This document shows, in pieces, positions 54,057-64,000 of a stretch of DNA of 64,000 bases (its first letter is position 1; each line of letters opens with the position of its first letter). The stretch is from Aradus depressus (Eukaryota; Arthropoda; Insecta; Hemiptera; Aradidae): assembly GCA_963662175.1 (NCBI GenBank), contig OY759217.1, positions 13,022,562-13,086,561 on the forward strand. Direction: 5' to 3'. Below the pieces are notes generated by a model. The model did no database searches. It was not told the DNA's origin and saw only the letters and a list, made by a program, of their open reading frames with translations. The position numbers were made by a program, and so were the translations under genes.

Positions 54057-54566
54057 CAGTGCCGGATTAAGCCAGCGAGGGGCCTGTAGCAAATTCTGTC
54101 AAGAGGCCCTTGGTTTGCTTTAGGTTCTCAAGTTTAGGGTATTAAATAAAACAAAACTGTTACAAATAAACTTTTCTGGATTTAATACGGGCAAATTTAG
54201 AGATAACACTTTCAATATCGACTTCTTTAAGTAAATCATGCTCTATATTCATCAAAGTGAGATGATTAAGACGTTCTTGGCCCATCGTGTTCCTTAACTC
54301 ATTTTTAATATGTTTTAATGTTGAAAAAGAACGTTCGCCACTGCAGTTAGTGATCATGAGAGACAAGTAAATGCGCAAGGCAATGTCTATGTTTGGGAAA
54401 CACGATTCTAAAGATATACCTTCGCGCTTAAGGCATGCAAAATATTTTTACCCTCCTATCTAAATTGATTTTTTTTTACAGTCAGACAGGCGTTGGACAG
54501 CGGGGCCCCCCAATTCGAGGGGCCCGTAGCATTTGCTACTCTTGCTACGTGGCTAATCCGGCACAG
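54057..54566 (-). mobile_element. Internally deleted hAT element, 510 bp, 8-bp duplication
   Basis: Ends CAGTGCCGGATTA and TAATCCGGCACAG, flanked by the perfect repeat ACTGTCCT (54049-54056 and 54567-54574). Subterminal GAGGGGCC(T/C)GTAGCA appears near both ends. It retains only the C-terminal transposase coding. Confidence 0.92.
54160..54378 (-). pseudogene. hAT transposase hATC domain relic
   Basis: The minus frame reads CSGERSFSTLKHIKNELRNT, then MGQERLNHLTLMNIEHDLL, the signature (S)ERxFSxLKxIKxxLRxTMGQxRLxxLxxxxIE of the hATC dimerisation domain. It ends naturally at 54160. Upstream catalytic parts are absent. As in ZMYM-type hATs this region dimerises the transposase; alone it is non-functional. 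Confidence 0.9.
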
Positions 54567-54737
54567 ACTGTCCTAAATGTTGTCTCCCTAGGTTTGTTCA
54601 CCTTGGATAGGGAGGAGTCTTTAACAAGATGGCCGACGGCCATCTCCTAGATAAAAACCTAAGGGCCTAGGCCGGGTTTCGAATCTGCAATTTTGAGCTC
54701 AGTAGAAAAACACACTACCTGAGCTATAGGCGTCCTT

Positions 54738-55314
54738 TTTAACAATTGTGTCTTTGTAAATAATCTACAATTAACTGTAAATAAGTAACTTATTAAAAAA
54801 AAATATTTTAGAACAAACAGTTCTAGCTGTAAAGACATAAAGACGAGTAGATCTCCTAGTTGAAAGTGCAGTCAAACCATTCTTGTGTCCTGACTACTTC
54901 AGGGCCTGAGTACATTCTACAAGACACCACTTATATTAATGACCTAATCAGAAATCTTTTTAAGTAAACTTAGTAGAGAAACTAAGAGATACACCTTATA
55001 TGAAATACGATTTTTTGCAGGTTTTCCAGTTTTTGAGATACATGCCGAAAACCGTCCTGAAATGTAGTTTTGAAACACATATTTTTAGAGGTTTCCTTGA
55101 TTTATTCGAAAACTTTTAGTCCTATCAAAAAATTGGTTCTTACCGAAAATGTTTCTTATTAAATTTCCAATCGCAAATGTTCCTTGGATTAGAGATGAAA
55201 ATAATATGACTAAAGTTATAGCACCTATAATAATAGAAAATAAATTTTCGGAAGAAATAAAATAATTATTTTATAAATTATTTGTATCGGTTAGCATTGA
55301 ATTATAAAGAAAAA
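54738..55314. other. Mostly unassigned; part shared with 34680-34780
   Basis: 54995-55090 (AATACGATTTTTTGCAGGTT, CATGCCGAAAACCGTC) is a copy of the repeat at 34670-34780. The rest has no recognised feature. Confidence 0.45.
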
Positions 55315-55327
55315 TTATATATGCGTG

Positions 55328-55633
55328 CCTTCTAAGCTCAAGGTCGTGGGTTCGAAACCCGGCCAAGGCCTTTAGTTTATTTTATCTGGTAGGTAAAATA
55401 AACTTAAGCATGCCGTCCTTCGGGTGGGACGTTTACCGATGGTCCCGAGCCTGTACAATGTGAGATACTCGTTAAAGACCCCTGCCCTAGGTGAATAACA
55501 ATTTAGAGTAGACAAAATTTAGGACTCCCATAGTAGAGTCGGGCTCATGTTCACCAGAGTGACGAAAGAGCGCTCTGGTAGTAGGCGATATGACCTCGTA
55601 GTTAAAGCCCGGCCATGAGTCATAATACCTAAC
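55328..55633 (+). mobile_element. tRNA-derived SINE, 5'-truncated
   Basis: It starts inside the tRNA head (CCTTCTAAGCTCAAGG) and ends CATGAGTCATAATACCTAAC. Perfect 13-bp duplication TTATATATGCGTG at 55315-55327 and 55634-55646. The duplication ends with ATGCGTG, which is also internal SINE sequence, so microhomology may have aided 5' joining. Confidence 0.9.
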
Positions 55634-55649
55634 TTATATATGCGTGGTT

Positions 55650-55916
55650 TTTATTAAAAATTGTAGAAAAAAAAGTAAATGTGTTGTGGCCATTACCAAA
55701 CACTCTCTCTCATCTCCCTTCTCAAATTCATTTCATTCTAGCACGTCACTCTCAGAATTACGTTGTACAAGAAAACAGAGAAAACCACTGACGCCAAAGC
55801 ATTACTCATCAGTATTGCCAATATGAAATGAATTTGTGAGGGGAGTTGGAGAGAAAAAGTGATCTGTAAAAGTGTGGTTGATATAAGAAAGTCCTTTAAC
55901 GGCCTAATCACATATA
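55650..55916. repeat. Partly shared with 10340-10490
   Basis: CGCCAAAGCATTACTC, GCCAATATGAAATGAATTTG and GTGTGGTTGATATAAGAAAG parallel 10340-10460. No coding. Confidence 0.5.
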
Positions 55917-56585
55917 CAGTAGAATCTCTATAAGTCGAACATCAAGGGAGACGCCAAAAAATTCGAGTTATAGATTTTTCGATTTAAGGAGGATTTCGAC
56001 AGGCGGATTTTGATTCGACTTGTAGAGGTTAAGATTCATTCTAACTAATTTTGAGTTAGAGAGATGAAATAAATAAAAATTCCAGTTACAGAGGTAACAA
56101 ACATATTTATATTTATTATAAATCAACATTATTTCAAAACATCCTTAAAATAAAAAATAAGTAGTATATGTAGGTATTAAAAAAAGTCAGTAATTTTTTT
56201 TTGCTTTAGATAATTGGTAATCCCATTTATTGTATACTCCTAAATTGTTTTCTAAGAAACAATGGTGTACATTGTCGGCAAATTCTTAAAGTCGATAACT
56301 TATTTTTCTTTGAGCTATAGAGCTAATAAATAAGTTTCAAATAATCGAGTTGTAAAGGTTGTAAAATAAAACATTGCTATGTTCGAGATACAGAGGTCCA
56401 ATTTATTTTTTCGAGTTATAGAGGGAAAATATGTACCAAAATGGCTCACTGATTATTTCGACTAATAGAGGGTTGAGATTTCGAGTAATGGAGGTTTTGG
56501 GGCTTGAAGGGAAAGGAACAAAACTTTTTTTTCGAGTTTTGGAGGTTTTCGACTTATCGAGGTTCGACTTAAAGAGGTTCTACTG
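55917..56585. mobile_element. pogo/Tigger-type MITE, 669 bp, TA duplication
   Basis: Left end CAGTAGAATCTCTATAAGTC and right end GACTTAAAGAGGTTCTACTG form terminal inverted repeats; TA flanks both sides (55915-55916, 56586-56587). The CAGTAGAACCTCT-type ends are those of Tigger elements. The interior contains many TTCGAGTTATAGAGG-like imperfect repeats of the end sequence. No transposase ORF. Confidence 0.88.
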
Positions 56586-56639
56586 TATTTAATATAAACA
56601 ATAAAATAATAGTTTTAATATAAACAATTGTTGGGTTAT

Positions 56640-57130
56640 TAACCTTTACCGAGACTATTGCAATGCGTGCGTCACTCCGGCATCTCAACTAAGATAGAAT
56701 TTGTGTTAAAAATACTCCAGGTGGGGAGACTTGCTAGTGACTGAGATTACTTCTTTAATGGTAGGAATAAATACTACTGGATATTGTCTGTACGAAGTAG
56801 AGAATGTAGTGTTTTATGGGAGCATTCATTGTTAATGAATAATGTATTTCTTCTTCCATATTGTATTTATATTCAATACCTACATCCCCACTCCATATTT
56901 ACTCTTTTATTATTATTATTAATTTGTAATTATTTATTTTTTTTACTTATATAATTTTTCTTTTTTTACTGCCCAACTGAAATTCGGTGCGGAGTTTTCA
57001 ACGGAATTTCATGTTTTCCGACTACTTGATTCGAAAAAAAAAAAAAGTCTGTCTGTTAGTGTGCCATTGAACACGATATCTCCCAATAGTATGAATGTAT
57101 CGATACGAAATTAAATATAATAAAATATTA
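56640..57130 (-). repeat. Paralogue of 45760-46709 without the LINE insert
   Basis: 56710-56930 matches the complement of 46502-46709 and 56985-57120 that of 45770-45905. The two join here through AATAATAATAATTTGTAATT, the empty target of the LINE. Confidence 0.75.
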
Positions 57131-57465
57131 TTAAATATAATTAAATATTGTAAAAAGTTTTATCTCATGGACAACCATAACTAGAAAAGCAAGGGGTCTA
57201 CCCTAAACAGACAAAATCGGCACGTGGTCTACGGAATAAATAAGTTTGGGGATCTCTGGTTTACATTATACTGTGTGACTACTATAAGGATTAATTTCAA
57301 GTTGTGTTTGTTAGCTTTTTAATTTTATTTATTGTAAAATAATTTTTCAATTTGTTCTTTGTATTTTATCTGAATTTTTGTTTAAAAAAATAAGAAAGGT
57401 AAACAAATAAAGTTGAATAATATATATATATATATTTTTATTCCTTCATGTAAGCACTTTGGTTT
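57131..57465. other. Unassigned AT-rich stretch
   Basis: TA microsatellite at 57419-57436. No gene. Confidence 0.4.
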
Positions 57466-57467
57466 CA

Positions 57468-57722
57468 GTCCATCAAAAGTGACCAAGTCATAATATAGGA
57501 AAGTTGCAATGATGGCCAAGTCAAAATCCACCCCCTCAACAGCTGAAATAAAAATTTATAAATTAAAAGTTGATGCATTATGAAAGTAAATAATACTTAA
57601 AAGAGGAAAATGTTAAAATATAAATAAAATATAAAAATACAGATTTTACCCAGGAGATGAAACTTTATAATGTAATTTACCAACAGTAGTACACATTTGA
57701 CTTGGTCACTTTTGGCAGTACA
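57468..57722. mobile_element. Small MITE with AAAAGTGACCAAGTCA ends
   Basis: Left CATCAAAAGTGACCAAGTCA (57470-57489) and right TGACTTGGTCACTTTTGGCA (57697-57716) are inverted repeats; interior non-coding. TA-like flanks are possible but not certain. Confidence 0.65.
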
Positions 57723-57769
57723 CCCACCATATATGTATCCATAATCCACTATGGATACTTATTTATTCT

Positions 57770-58095
57770 CAGCCAAATCGGCCAAAGAAACTAACTGCCG
57801 TTGTAATGAATGTATTGACACGAAATTTTATATTTATATTCAATATTCCATATGAATGGAATCTATAAATTTTCCGGAAGATCGGTCGGAGGGTCGGGGC
57901 GTGACAGAGATGAGGGGCTCGACTTAAATACTCTAATAACTTGCAATGTAGTGAATATGTTGACACAAAATTTATTATGAGGAATCAGAAGTCACTATGT
58001 AAGTCAATTATTGAGTTTTAGCCCAAATGGTCGATTGGCTTTGGAGGGAGAGCGAAAACTTAAATGATTAATTCGTGATGGGGAAGAACATAGCC
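57770..58095 (-). repeat. Family A copy, minus strand
   Basis: CAGCCAAATCGGCCAAAGAA, TGCCGTTGTAATGAATGTAT, GGTCGATTGGCTTTGGAGGG and GTGATGGGGAAGAACATAGC are collinear with the family in reverse. Confidence 0.75.
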
Positions 58096-58224
58096 GTTGA
58101 TTCTTCACTTGATTCTTGGGTCAGATGTAGCAAAGAGATCTATCCTTCTCTCCGATGCCTGATCTCCCTGGTGGTCGTTCCATGCCCAAAACGTCTTATC
58201 TATTAGTAGCTCGAGTATTAATAT

Positions 58225-58806
58225 TTTCAGACTTCAGAAAAAAGCATTAAGAATTATAAACAACAATACTCATCACGATTACGATACCAGGAAGAAAGAA
58301 GACTTTCGGATAACTAAACATTGCTCTTCTCTTTTTGAAAAAAGTATAACTCATAAAGGAATTAATTTATTTAATGCCCTTCCCCACTTCTTGAAGTCAA
58401 TAGATACAATAAAAAAAATTTAAATTTCAACTAAAAATGTTCATGTTAGAGGAAACCCTATACACGGAAACGGAATTTTATTCTCACTGTTCAAAAAGAA
58501 TAATATAAGAATCGTGTTTCATATCCAAAAACATTATTTGATACAAAGCTTTCATTTTTCTTTTTGGGCAGAGTTCCTCCACACCTTAAAGGTCAATCCA
58601 ATGTACCTTATTGTTTTATTTATTCATTTATAATTTTTTATTTCAAAGATGGAAGAAAACACTATTCAAACGCCTATGTATATAGGTGTTAGACTTAAGT
58701 AGTTATAAATCTAATTTATAAGCTATCTTAATGTATAAATTCGTTTGATGTATCCTATTACCATGTATTGGTTTAACGGAAATAAATTTATTATTTATTA
58801 TTATTA
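58225..58806 (+). pseudogene. CR1/L2-like LINE reverse-transcriptase C-terminal relic with 3' UTR
   Basis: The frame starting near 58228 reads LQKKALRIINNNTHHDYDTR, then KKEDFRITKHCSSLFEKSIT and GINLFNALPHFLKSI before a stop. This is the region after the polymerase palm in CR1/L2-group LINEs (thumb and C-terminal LP motif). The 3' UTR continues to GGTTTAACGGAAATAAATTT and a TTATTATTATT tail at about 58806; the same end occurs at 22180-22212. A sister relic is at 25705-26100. Confidence 0.72.
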
Positions 58807-59580
58807 TTTCGTTATCTGATTCATCCCCCCGAACTGTTTCCAGACACTTCGTCGTACATCCTCCTTTTGATCATTGGTTCTGTAAACATTTTGCCTAGCA
58901 GTGGTGAAAAAAAAATAAATAAATAAGAAGATATAGATTCCTAGAAGCTGAGCTCTAGAGCCGGTGTGTTTGTTACTTCAGATAAATATTTACACAAGGC
59001 AGGCTCATTGAGTTCCGCGAATCTGGTTTTCCAGATAACTAGGGCACCTAACATCAAGGGGCGTCTCACAAGGAACAGCCACGATTTTCATAGAATACAA
59101 CTTTGATATAAATTTGATACAGAAATTTGACAATAATTGCAAGATGCATCCTTCTTTAAAACGTAATAAAAGAAAACAGGGAAAAATAAGGAAAATATAT
59201 ACATATATATTTATGAGTAAAGCTATTCTTGTTGAGTTTTGAAATGACTCAACCTCTCTGCTTTCTTGTTCCTTTCAACTCCACCTGACTTAAGTAAATA
59301 TCTGTGATTTGTTTGCCCAAAATATTGTGTTTGTTTGTTTTTGTGACTGACGACACAGGAAAACCCCACATCTCATCCCGGATCTCATGAGGCTATTCTA
59401 ACGACGTCAGAAATTTGAGAGTGAGACCCGGTCCTACCCGAGGGTAGCTGAAGTAGAACGTCTGAAAAAAAAATATGTATATATATATATTACAGTGTAA
59501 ATTATAGTCTGATCGCCGTTTTGCTTGAGATGGTGGGTATATTTGGATAAATAACTAGTCTCGGCAATTTGCCATCCTCA
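58807..59580. other. Unassigned non-coding stretch
   Basis: TA microsatellites near 59200 and 59480. No gene or repeat match recognised. Confidence 0.35.
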
Positions 59581-59584
59581 GATG

Positions 59585-59815
59585 TTGAATCTGAACTACA
59601 TGAACTATTGACACGAAATTTCATATAAGAATTCGAAACTATATAAGGGCGACATCTAATAATTTTGAGCTGAATTTGTAACTCAACAACTCTAATGAAT
59701 GTATCGACACAAAATTTAGTATACCTTAGTAGTCAACTATAAATAATTTCCCCGAATGATCGATTGATTTTGTATGGATAACTTAATTGATTGATTTGGG
59801 CTGGGGAAGTACATT
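59585..59815 (-). repeat. Family A fragment, minus strand
   Basis: ATTGACACGAAATTTCATAT, AATGTATCGACACAAAATTT and GGGCTGGGGAAGTACATTGC mark the end of the family. Confidence 0.72.
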
Positions 59816-60044
59816 GCTTTTTTCTATAATAATATTTTTTATCTCTATATATAGATAATTTTATAGAAAATTTTAGGTTCTTTAATTCCTTACCTGATGT
59901 ATAAGAATGGTTTGCAAACTGTCTTACTTTATAAATAAACCTGACGTTGGTGTAATGGCGGAATTGAATTTATCAAACTTTCGTGGTATAGACAAAATAT
60001 TTCAAAAATAAGATTCATAGTGCAAAAAGTGAAGAGTGAAGGTG

Positions 60045-60730
60045 AACGACAAGAAGTCAGTCGAAAATATACCTGCCCTCCAGTGTACCTTAACAACAAT
60101 CCCATCTCTTTAAAAAACGTAGTCCGCTATGTAGGCCTCATACTCGACAAACGACTAACTTGGATTCTTCACAGGAGACTGAAAATACAAGAAATGCAAA
60201 GACGTTATAAACTGTTACTAAGACTACTATATTTCCAAATTACTTTGAAAACAAAACGACTTAGGTATATACAACGCAGTACTCAAACCGATATGGACTT
60301 ACGGACTTGAACTCTGGGGTTCTGCCAAGGCTTCCAATCCTTTCAATCCAAAATCCTTCGTACAATAGCCAATGCTCTTCTTTATTACGTATCCAATAAA
60401 ACTCTTCACACTGACTTACATACCTTTTGTCACCGAAGTTGCTAAATTTAAGAATTACAAATTATTTTCCTCTCTTAATTCCCACAATAATCTTCTAGCC
60501 CGTGCCCTCCATTCTGCTACACTTCCTCTACGACGGCTTAAGCGTCAATGGCCTAGAGACCTTAGCAGCAGCAGTGACAGTGATAAGATACAAATGAGAG
60601 TAACTCAATGTGACTGGGGAGTGTCACTACTGGGTGATTTCTCTCCTCTTGACATTTTGACATTGCCATTATCTCTCTCTAAGCACATTTGCTTGTTGTA
60701 TTTAAGTAAATAACTATTTGCAAAAAAAAA
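60045..60730 (+). pseudogene. Jockey-like LINE ORF2 3' relic, frameshifted
   Basis: The first frame (60020-60310) contains CPPVYLNNNPISLKNVVRYV then GLILDKRLTW, equivalent to the segment after FADD in the full-length ORF2 (RYLGFYLDRRLTW). A frameshift near 60290-60320 moves the homology (YGLELWGSAKASNPF). A third frame (60372-60713) ends LRRLKRQWPRDLSSSSDSD. The 3' UTR includes CTCCTCTTGACATTTTGACA and a poly-A at 60721. Related 3' ends are at 3100-3245 and 35680-35830. No endonuclease or RT catalytic motif remains. Confidence 0.85.
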
Positions 60731-60779
60731 AAAATATATATATACATATAAAAAAGAAGATTGGTTTTTTATTTATTTA

Positions 60780-61255
60780 TTGTGTCACAATATGTCTGCG
60801 GTTCCCAACATAGAACCTAAAGATAGTGTTGCAGATTTGCGGAAGTTTTCCCAAGGCGGGCTGAGGTGGCGTGGGGTGGGGGTGGGGGATGGAAAGCCGG
60901 GGTGGGGGGGATTGGACAAGAGAAAAGTTGTACCAATACAAAGAGGTTAGTGGGTCAGGGGCCTTTCTTTCCTCTCTATCATACAACATCAACTTAAATC
61001 CCCCTCTCTAGGCATGAATTAGCAGCTGCTTGGGAGGGGAGTATTAGAGCGTCGATTAACCGGATAATTAATTATCCGTAACAATAAAAAAAATATTATC
61101 TGGCCATAATAGGATTTTTTTTTATACCAATCATGTTTTCACATAACGCATTTCCTCCTTTACCCTACTGAAACCAATTTCAAATTGGCACTACTGGGTA
61201 TAACAAAGTCTTAATATGGTCACATCACGCATTTATTTTTATCCTATTTAATAAA
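60780..61255. other. G-rich stretch then AT-rich, no gene
   Basis: 60845-60915 is strongly G-rich on the plus strand (several GGGG runs, G-quadruplex-capable). The 71-codon minus frame is compositionally biased and not supported. Confidence 0.4.
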
Positions 61256-61259
61256 AAAA

Positions 61260-61395
61260 AGTCACACATTCAGATACACCTACAAACATAATGTTTTTTT
61301 TTTTCGTTTTTGGAATGAGGATGTCGAAAAACATGAATTTTTGTTTTAACCGATTACATAACTTTCCCTATACTTCGTATAGCTGGGGAAGTAAA
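61260..61395 (+). repeat. Family A 3' end with terminal hairpin
   Basis: ACCGATTACATAACTTTCCC then TATACTTCGTATAGCTGGGG: the best-preserved copy of the terminal hairpin (61365-61393). Confidence 0.78.
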
Positions 61396-61409
61396 ACTAC
61401 TAATAACAA

Positions 61410-61757
61410 GGTTAGGTTAGGTTTTATGACTCATGCCCGGGCTTTAACTACGAGGTCATATCGCCTACTACCAGAGCGCTCTTTCGTCACTCTGGTGGAC
61501 ATGAGCCCGACTCTACTATGGGAGTCCTAAATTTTGCCTACCCTAAATTTTTTTATTCATCTAGGGTAGGGATCTTTAACGAGTACCTGACATCGTACAG
61601 GCTCGGGACCATCGCTTAACGTCCCATCCGAAGGATGGCATGCTTAAGTTTATTTTACCTCCCAGATAAAATAAACTAAGGGCCTCGGTCGGGCTACGAA
61701 CCCACAACCTTGAGCTCAGAAGTCAAGCACGCATACCACTGAGCTACCGGCGCCCTC
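61410..61757 (-). mobile_element. tRNA-derived SINE, full length
   Basis: Tail GGTTAGGTTAGGTTTTATGA at the left, GAGCTACCGGCGCCCTC at the right. No clear flanking duplication. Confidence 0.92.
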
Positions 61758-62119
61758 GAACATAACTTTAATCACGTGTATGGCGTCAAAAATCTAAAAC
61801 ATTGGACGCCGACAAATAAAATTATTCTATTCTATTCTAACTTTGAACTATTTCCTGTAAAAATTAACTGTACATTTTCGGGGCTCTAGAACTAAAATCA
61901 TGCTGGTCTATCTCAAATTAGAGGGCACTAATCATTGGAAATTTAATAAGGAACGATGGGCCCTTCGTAGAGAGGTTTTTTCGCCACTGGAAACAGTAGT
62001 TAATTAGGTGAAAAAAATGTAATATGTAAGAAATTTGGCTCTAAAAAAACAATCTTAGAAATTTAAAACAACCAACAATTGAGAAAGATTTTAAATAAGT
62101 AATTTATTTAATTGGCTTT
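61758..62119. other. Unassigned
   Basis: No gene or known repeat recognised. Confidence 0.35.
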
Positions 62120-62132
62120 TGATTATTATTAT

Positions 62133-62477
62133 TGAGGGCGCCGGTAGCTCAGATGTATGCGTGCTTGACTTCTGAGCTCAAGAACGTGGGTTCGTAGCCC
62201 GACCGAGGCCCTTAGTTTATTTTATCTGGGAGGTAAAATAAACTAAAGGCCGTCCTTCGGATGGGACGTTAAGCGATGGTCCCGAGCCTGTACGATGTCA
62301 GGTACTCGTTAAAGACCCCTACCCTAGATGAATAAAAATTTAGGGTAGGCAAAATTTAGGACTCCCAAAGTAGAGTCGGACTCATGTTCACCAGAGTGAC
62401 GAAAGAGCGCTCTGGTAGTAGGCTAAATGACCTCGTAGTTAAAGCCCGGGCATGAGTCATAAACCCTAACCTAACCC
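62133..62477 (+). mobile_element. tRNA-derived SINE, full length
   Basis: Tail CATAAACCCTAACCTAACCC. Perfect 13-bp duplication TGATTATTATTAT at 62120-62132 and 62478-62490. One base of the A box is altered (AGCTCAGATG). Confidence 0.93.
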
Positions 62478-62490
62478 TGATTATTATTAT

Positions 62491-62799
62491 GTAATAATAT
62501 TTTTTTTCTTTGTTAATATCAATGTTACAAACGAAAAATGCACAATAAATAAAACATATATTTCAATTTTTGTGTTATTTATTTCTGAGAACATCTCTTA
62601 AGTTATTTTTTTTATGGGGACTATCCAGAAAATATAGATAACCGGAAAAAGGCTATCGCCTCTTATTGTTCGGATAATCAACGCTGCACTGCCCAATAGA
62701 TCCATCTTATGCGAAAGGCCGAGTTATCCAATGATCCTATTGCAGAAATTTCTTTTTCTCGGGCCCATTGTTAATCTGCCATTGCGGAAATTCAATGCA
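62491..62799. other. Unassigned AT-rich stretch
   Basis: Nothing recognised. Confidence 0.35.
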
Positions 62800-63545
62800 G
62801 ACTTCCCTGTATATAGACAAAACTGCCGAAAAACTATAATAACTGTCGTTATAATAAATGTGTCGACACCAATTTTTAAAAGTAAATTCAAAACCTCATA
62901 AGGATGAGACATAGGTTAGGTTAGGTTTTATGACTCATGCCCGGGCTTTAACTACGAGGTCATATCACCTACTACCAAAGAGCTCTTTCGTCACTCTGGT
63001 GGACATGAGCCCGACTCTACTGTGGGAGTCCTAAATTTTGCCTACCCTAAATTTTTATTCATCTAGGGTAAGGGGTCTTTAACGAGTACCTGACATCGTA
63101 CAGGCTCGGAATCATCATTAACGTCCCATCCAAAGAACGGCTTGCTTAATTTTATTTTACATCCCAGATAAAATTAACTAAGGGCTTCGGTCGGGTTTCG
63201 AAACCACGTTCTTGAGCTCAAAAGGCAAGCACGCATACCACTGAGCTACCGGCGCCCTCATAATGACACATATTAATTTTCCCCAGAATCGTCAATTGGG
63301 AAAGAGAGTTGTGAGGGGGCTCATCTCAAAAACATCAATAACTACCGAAGTAATGGATGTGTCGACACAAAATATCATATGTAAATTCAAAACCTCATAA
63401 GGACGACACCTATCAATTTTCCCCTGATTGAAATGAAAGTACCATTTGTATGAAGATTGAAAAGTCCCTCTGAGTAAGACATCTTTAAATTTTCATTCAA
63501 ATATTCTAGAGGATGAACAAAAACTTAGTTGATTACAAATAATCC
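62800..63545 (-). repeat. Family A copy split by a SINE
   Basis: CAAAACCTCATAAGGATGAG before and TATTAATTTTCCCCAGAATC after the SINE are contiguous in the family. A second CAAAACCTCATAAGGACGAC at 63389 shows that the segment has an internal duplication. Confidence 0.7.
62914..63259 (-). mobile_element. tRNA-derived SINE, full length
   Basis: Tail GGTTAGGTTAGGTTTTATGA at the left, GAGCTACCGGCGCCCTC at the right; imperfect duplication (GGATGAGACATA and TAATGACACATA). Confidence 0.88.
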
Positions 63546-63914
63546 TAGCTGGTTCATTGAACGACATCTTTTTTCAAAAGTTTCTTCTTTCTGAGTTTTT
63601 TTAAGTGCGTTATTTATTCGTGAATGAAATATATTGTATGGTTTCTTTGAAATCACTACAGCGAAAGATCATATACTAATTATAACGGTTTCATTTTGCG
63701 GTCTTCGACCTAGGGAGCCTTAAAAACGTATATGGGTAATTATAAAGAAGTATTTACAACCGTGCCGAGGTCTGGGAAGTGGCTTTTAATGAGATTAACC
63801 CGTCTTTACAGCACTTATTTGAGGAGGTGGACTTAAGCTCCTTAACCAAGTCAAAGCTATCATCCTCAACATTGCCTGGGATAGATATAGAAAAAAAAAA
63901 TAGTTTTTTTTTTG
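63546..63914. other. No recognised gene
   Basis: The 61-codon minus frame at 63754-63939 has no known domain. Confidence 0.35.
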
Positions 63915-64000
63915 TGCTACATGCCCGGGCTTTAACCATGAGGTATTTTTACTAATTACTAAAGCTCTCATTCGTCGCTCTTGTGGACATGAGCCTTTTT
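63915..64000 (-). mobile_element. SINE 3' portion, cut by the window end
   Basis: ACATGCCCGGGCTTTAACCA and TCTTGTGGACATGAGCC are SINE 3' body blocks on the minus strand; the rest lies outside the window. Confidence 0.75.

Larger units (their letters stand above)
54003..54737 (-). mobile_element. Diverged SINE split by a hAT element
   Basis: Left part 54008-54056 (GTTCATGCCCGGGCTACAAC) and right part 54567-54737 (TTGTTCACC, AAAAACCTAAGGGCCTAGGC, GAGCTATAGGCGTCC) are the two ends of one minus-strand copy of the old-hairpin subfamily. Confidence 0.78.

Noticed and set aside
60777..60992. Proline-rich minus-strand protein
   Set aside because: It is a product of G-rich low-complexity DNA and has no domain.

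Overview
This window is eukaryotic, AT-rich and almost wholly made of transposable elements, their relics and tandem repeats. I find no convincing host gene, rRNA, tRNA gene, CRISPR array or bacterial-style operon. The mix of Jockey-, I/R1- and CR1/L2-like LINEs, several piggyBac lineages, hAT, pogo/Tigger, Helitron, tRNA-derived SINEs and SINE tails resembling the arthropod TTAGG telomere repeat suggests an arthropod, probably an insect. The species cannot be named from this sequence.

Layout. 1-13.4 kb: Tigger and hAT relics, a large foldback element, SINE copies, a hAT MITE, an internally deleted LINE between 73-bp direct repeats, and a 5'-truncated LINE with an RNase H domain. 13.5-17.0 kb: a 27-copy tandem array of a 130-bp unit. 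17-26 kb: SINEs, LINE 3' ends and a foldback with a Helitron in it. 26.5-27.4 kb: a piggyBac relic with TTAA. 27.5-32.4 kb: a full-length Jockey-type LINE (27512-32376) with both ORFs open and a perfect 12-bp target duplication; this is the only substantial coding unit. 33-38 kb: one arm of an 850-bp inverted duplication, SINEs, and a second foldback whose intact arm is the empty site of a Helitron. 38.3-40.3 kb: one piggyBac element nested in another. 40-48 kb: LINE pieces, a hAT MITE holding a SINE, and a dispersed ~0.6-kb family (called family A here) with a terminal hairpin. 48.8-52.5 kb: a ~1-kb tandem satellite built from SINE fragments. 52.5-64 kb: a minisatellite, a hAT relic nested in a SINE, a Tigger-type MITE, more LINE relics and SINEs.

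How it fits together. Only the Jockey LINE could encode a working machine here (ORF1 RNA chaperone plus ORF2 endonuclease and reverse transcriptase). Everything else is non-autonomous or broken. The tRNA-derived SINE is the commonest element: about 26 copies or pieces on both strands, seven with 12-13 bp target duplications. Its tails are short simple repeats unlike the A-rich tail of the Jockey LINE, so its driver was probably a different LINE. Nesting (SINE in hAT, hAT in SINE, piggyBac in piggyBac, Helitron in foldback, LINE in family A) gives a readable relative chronology.
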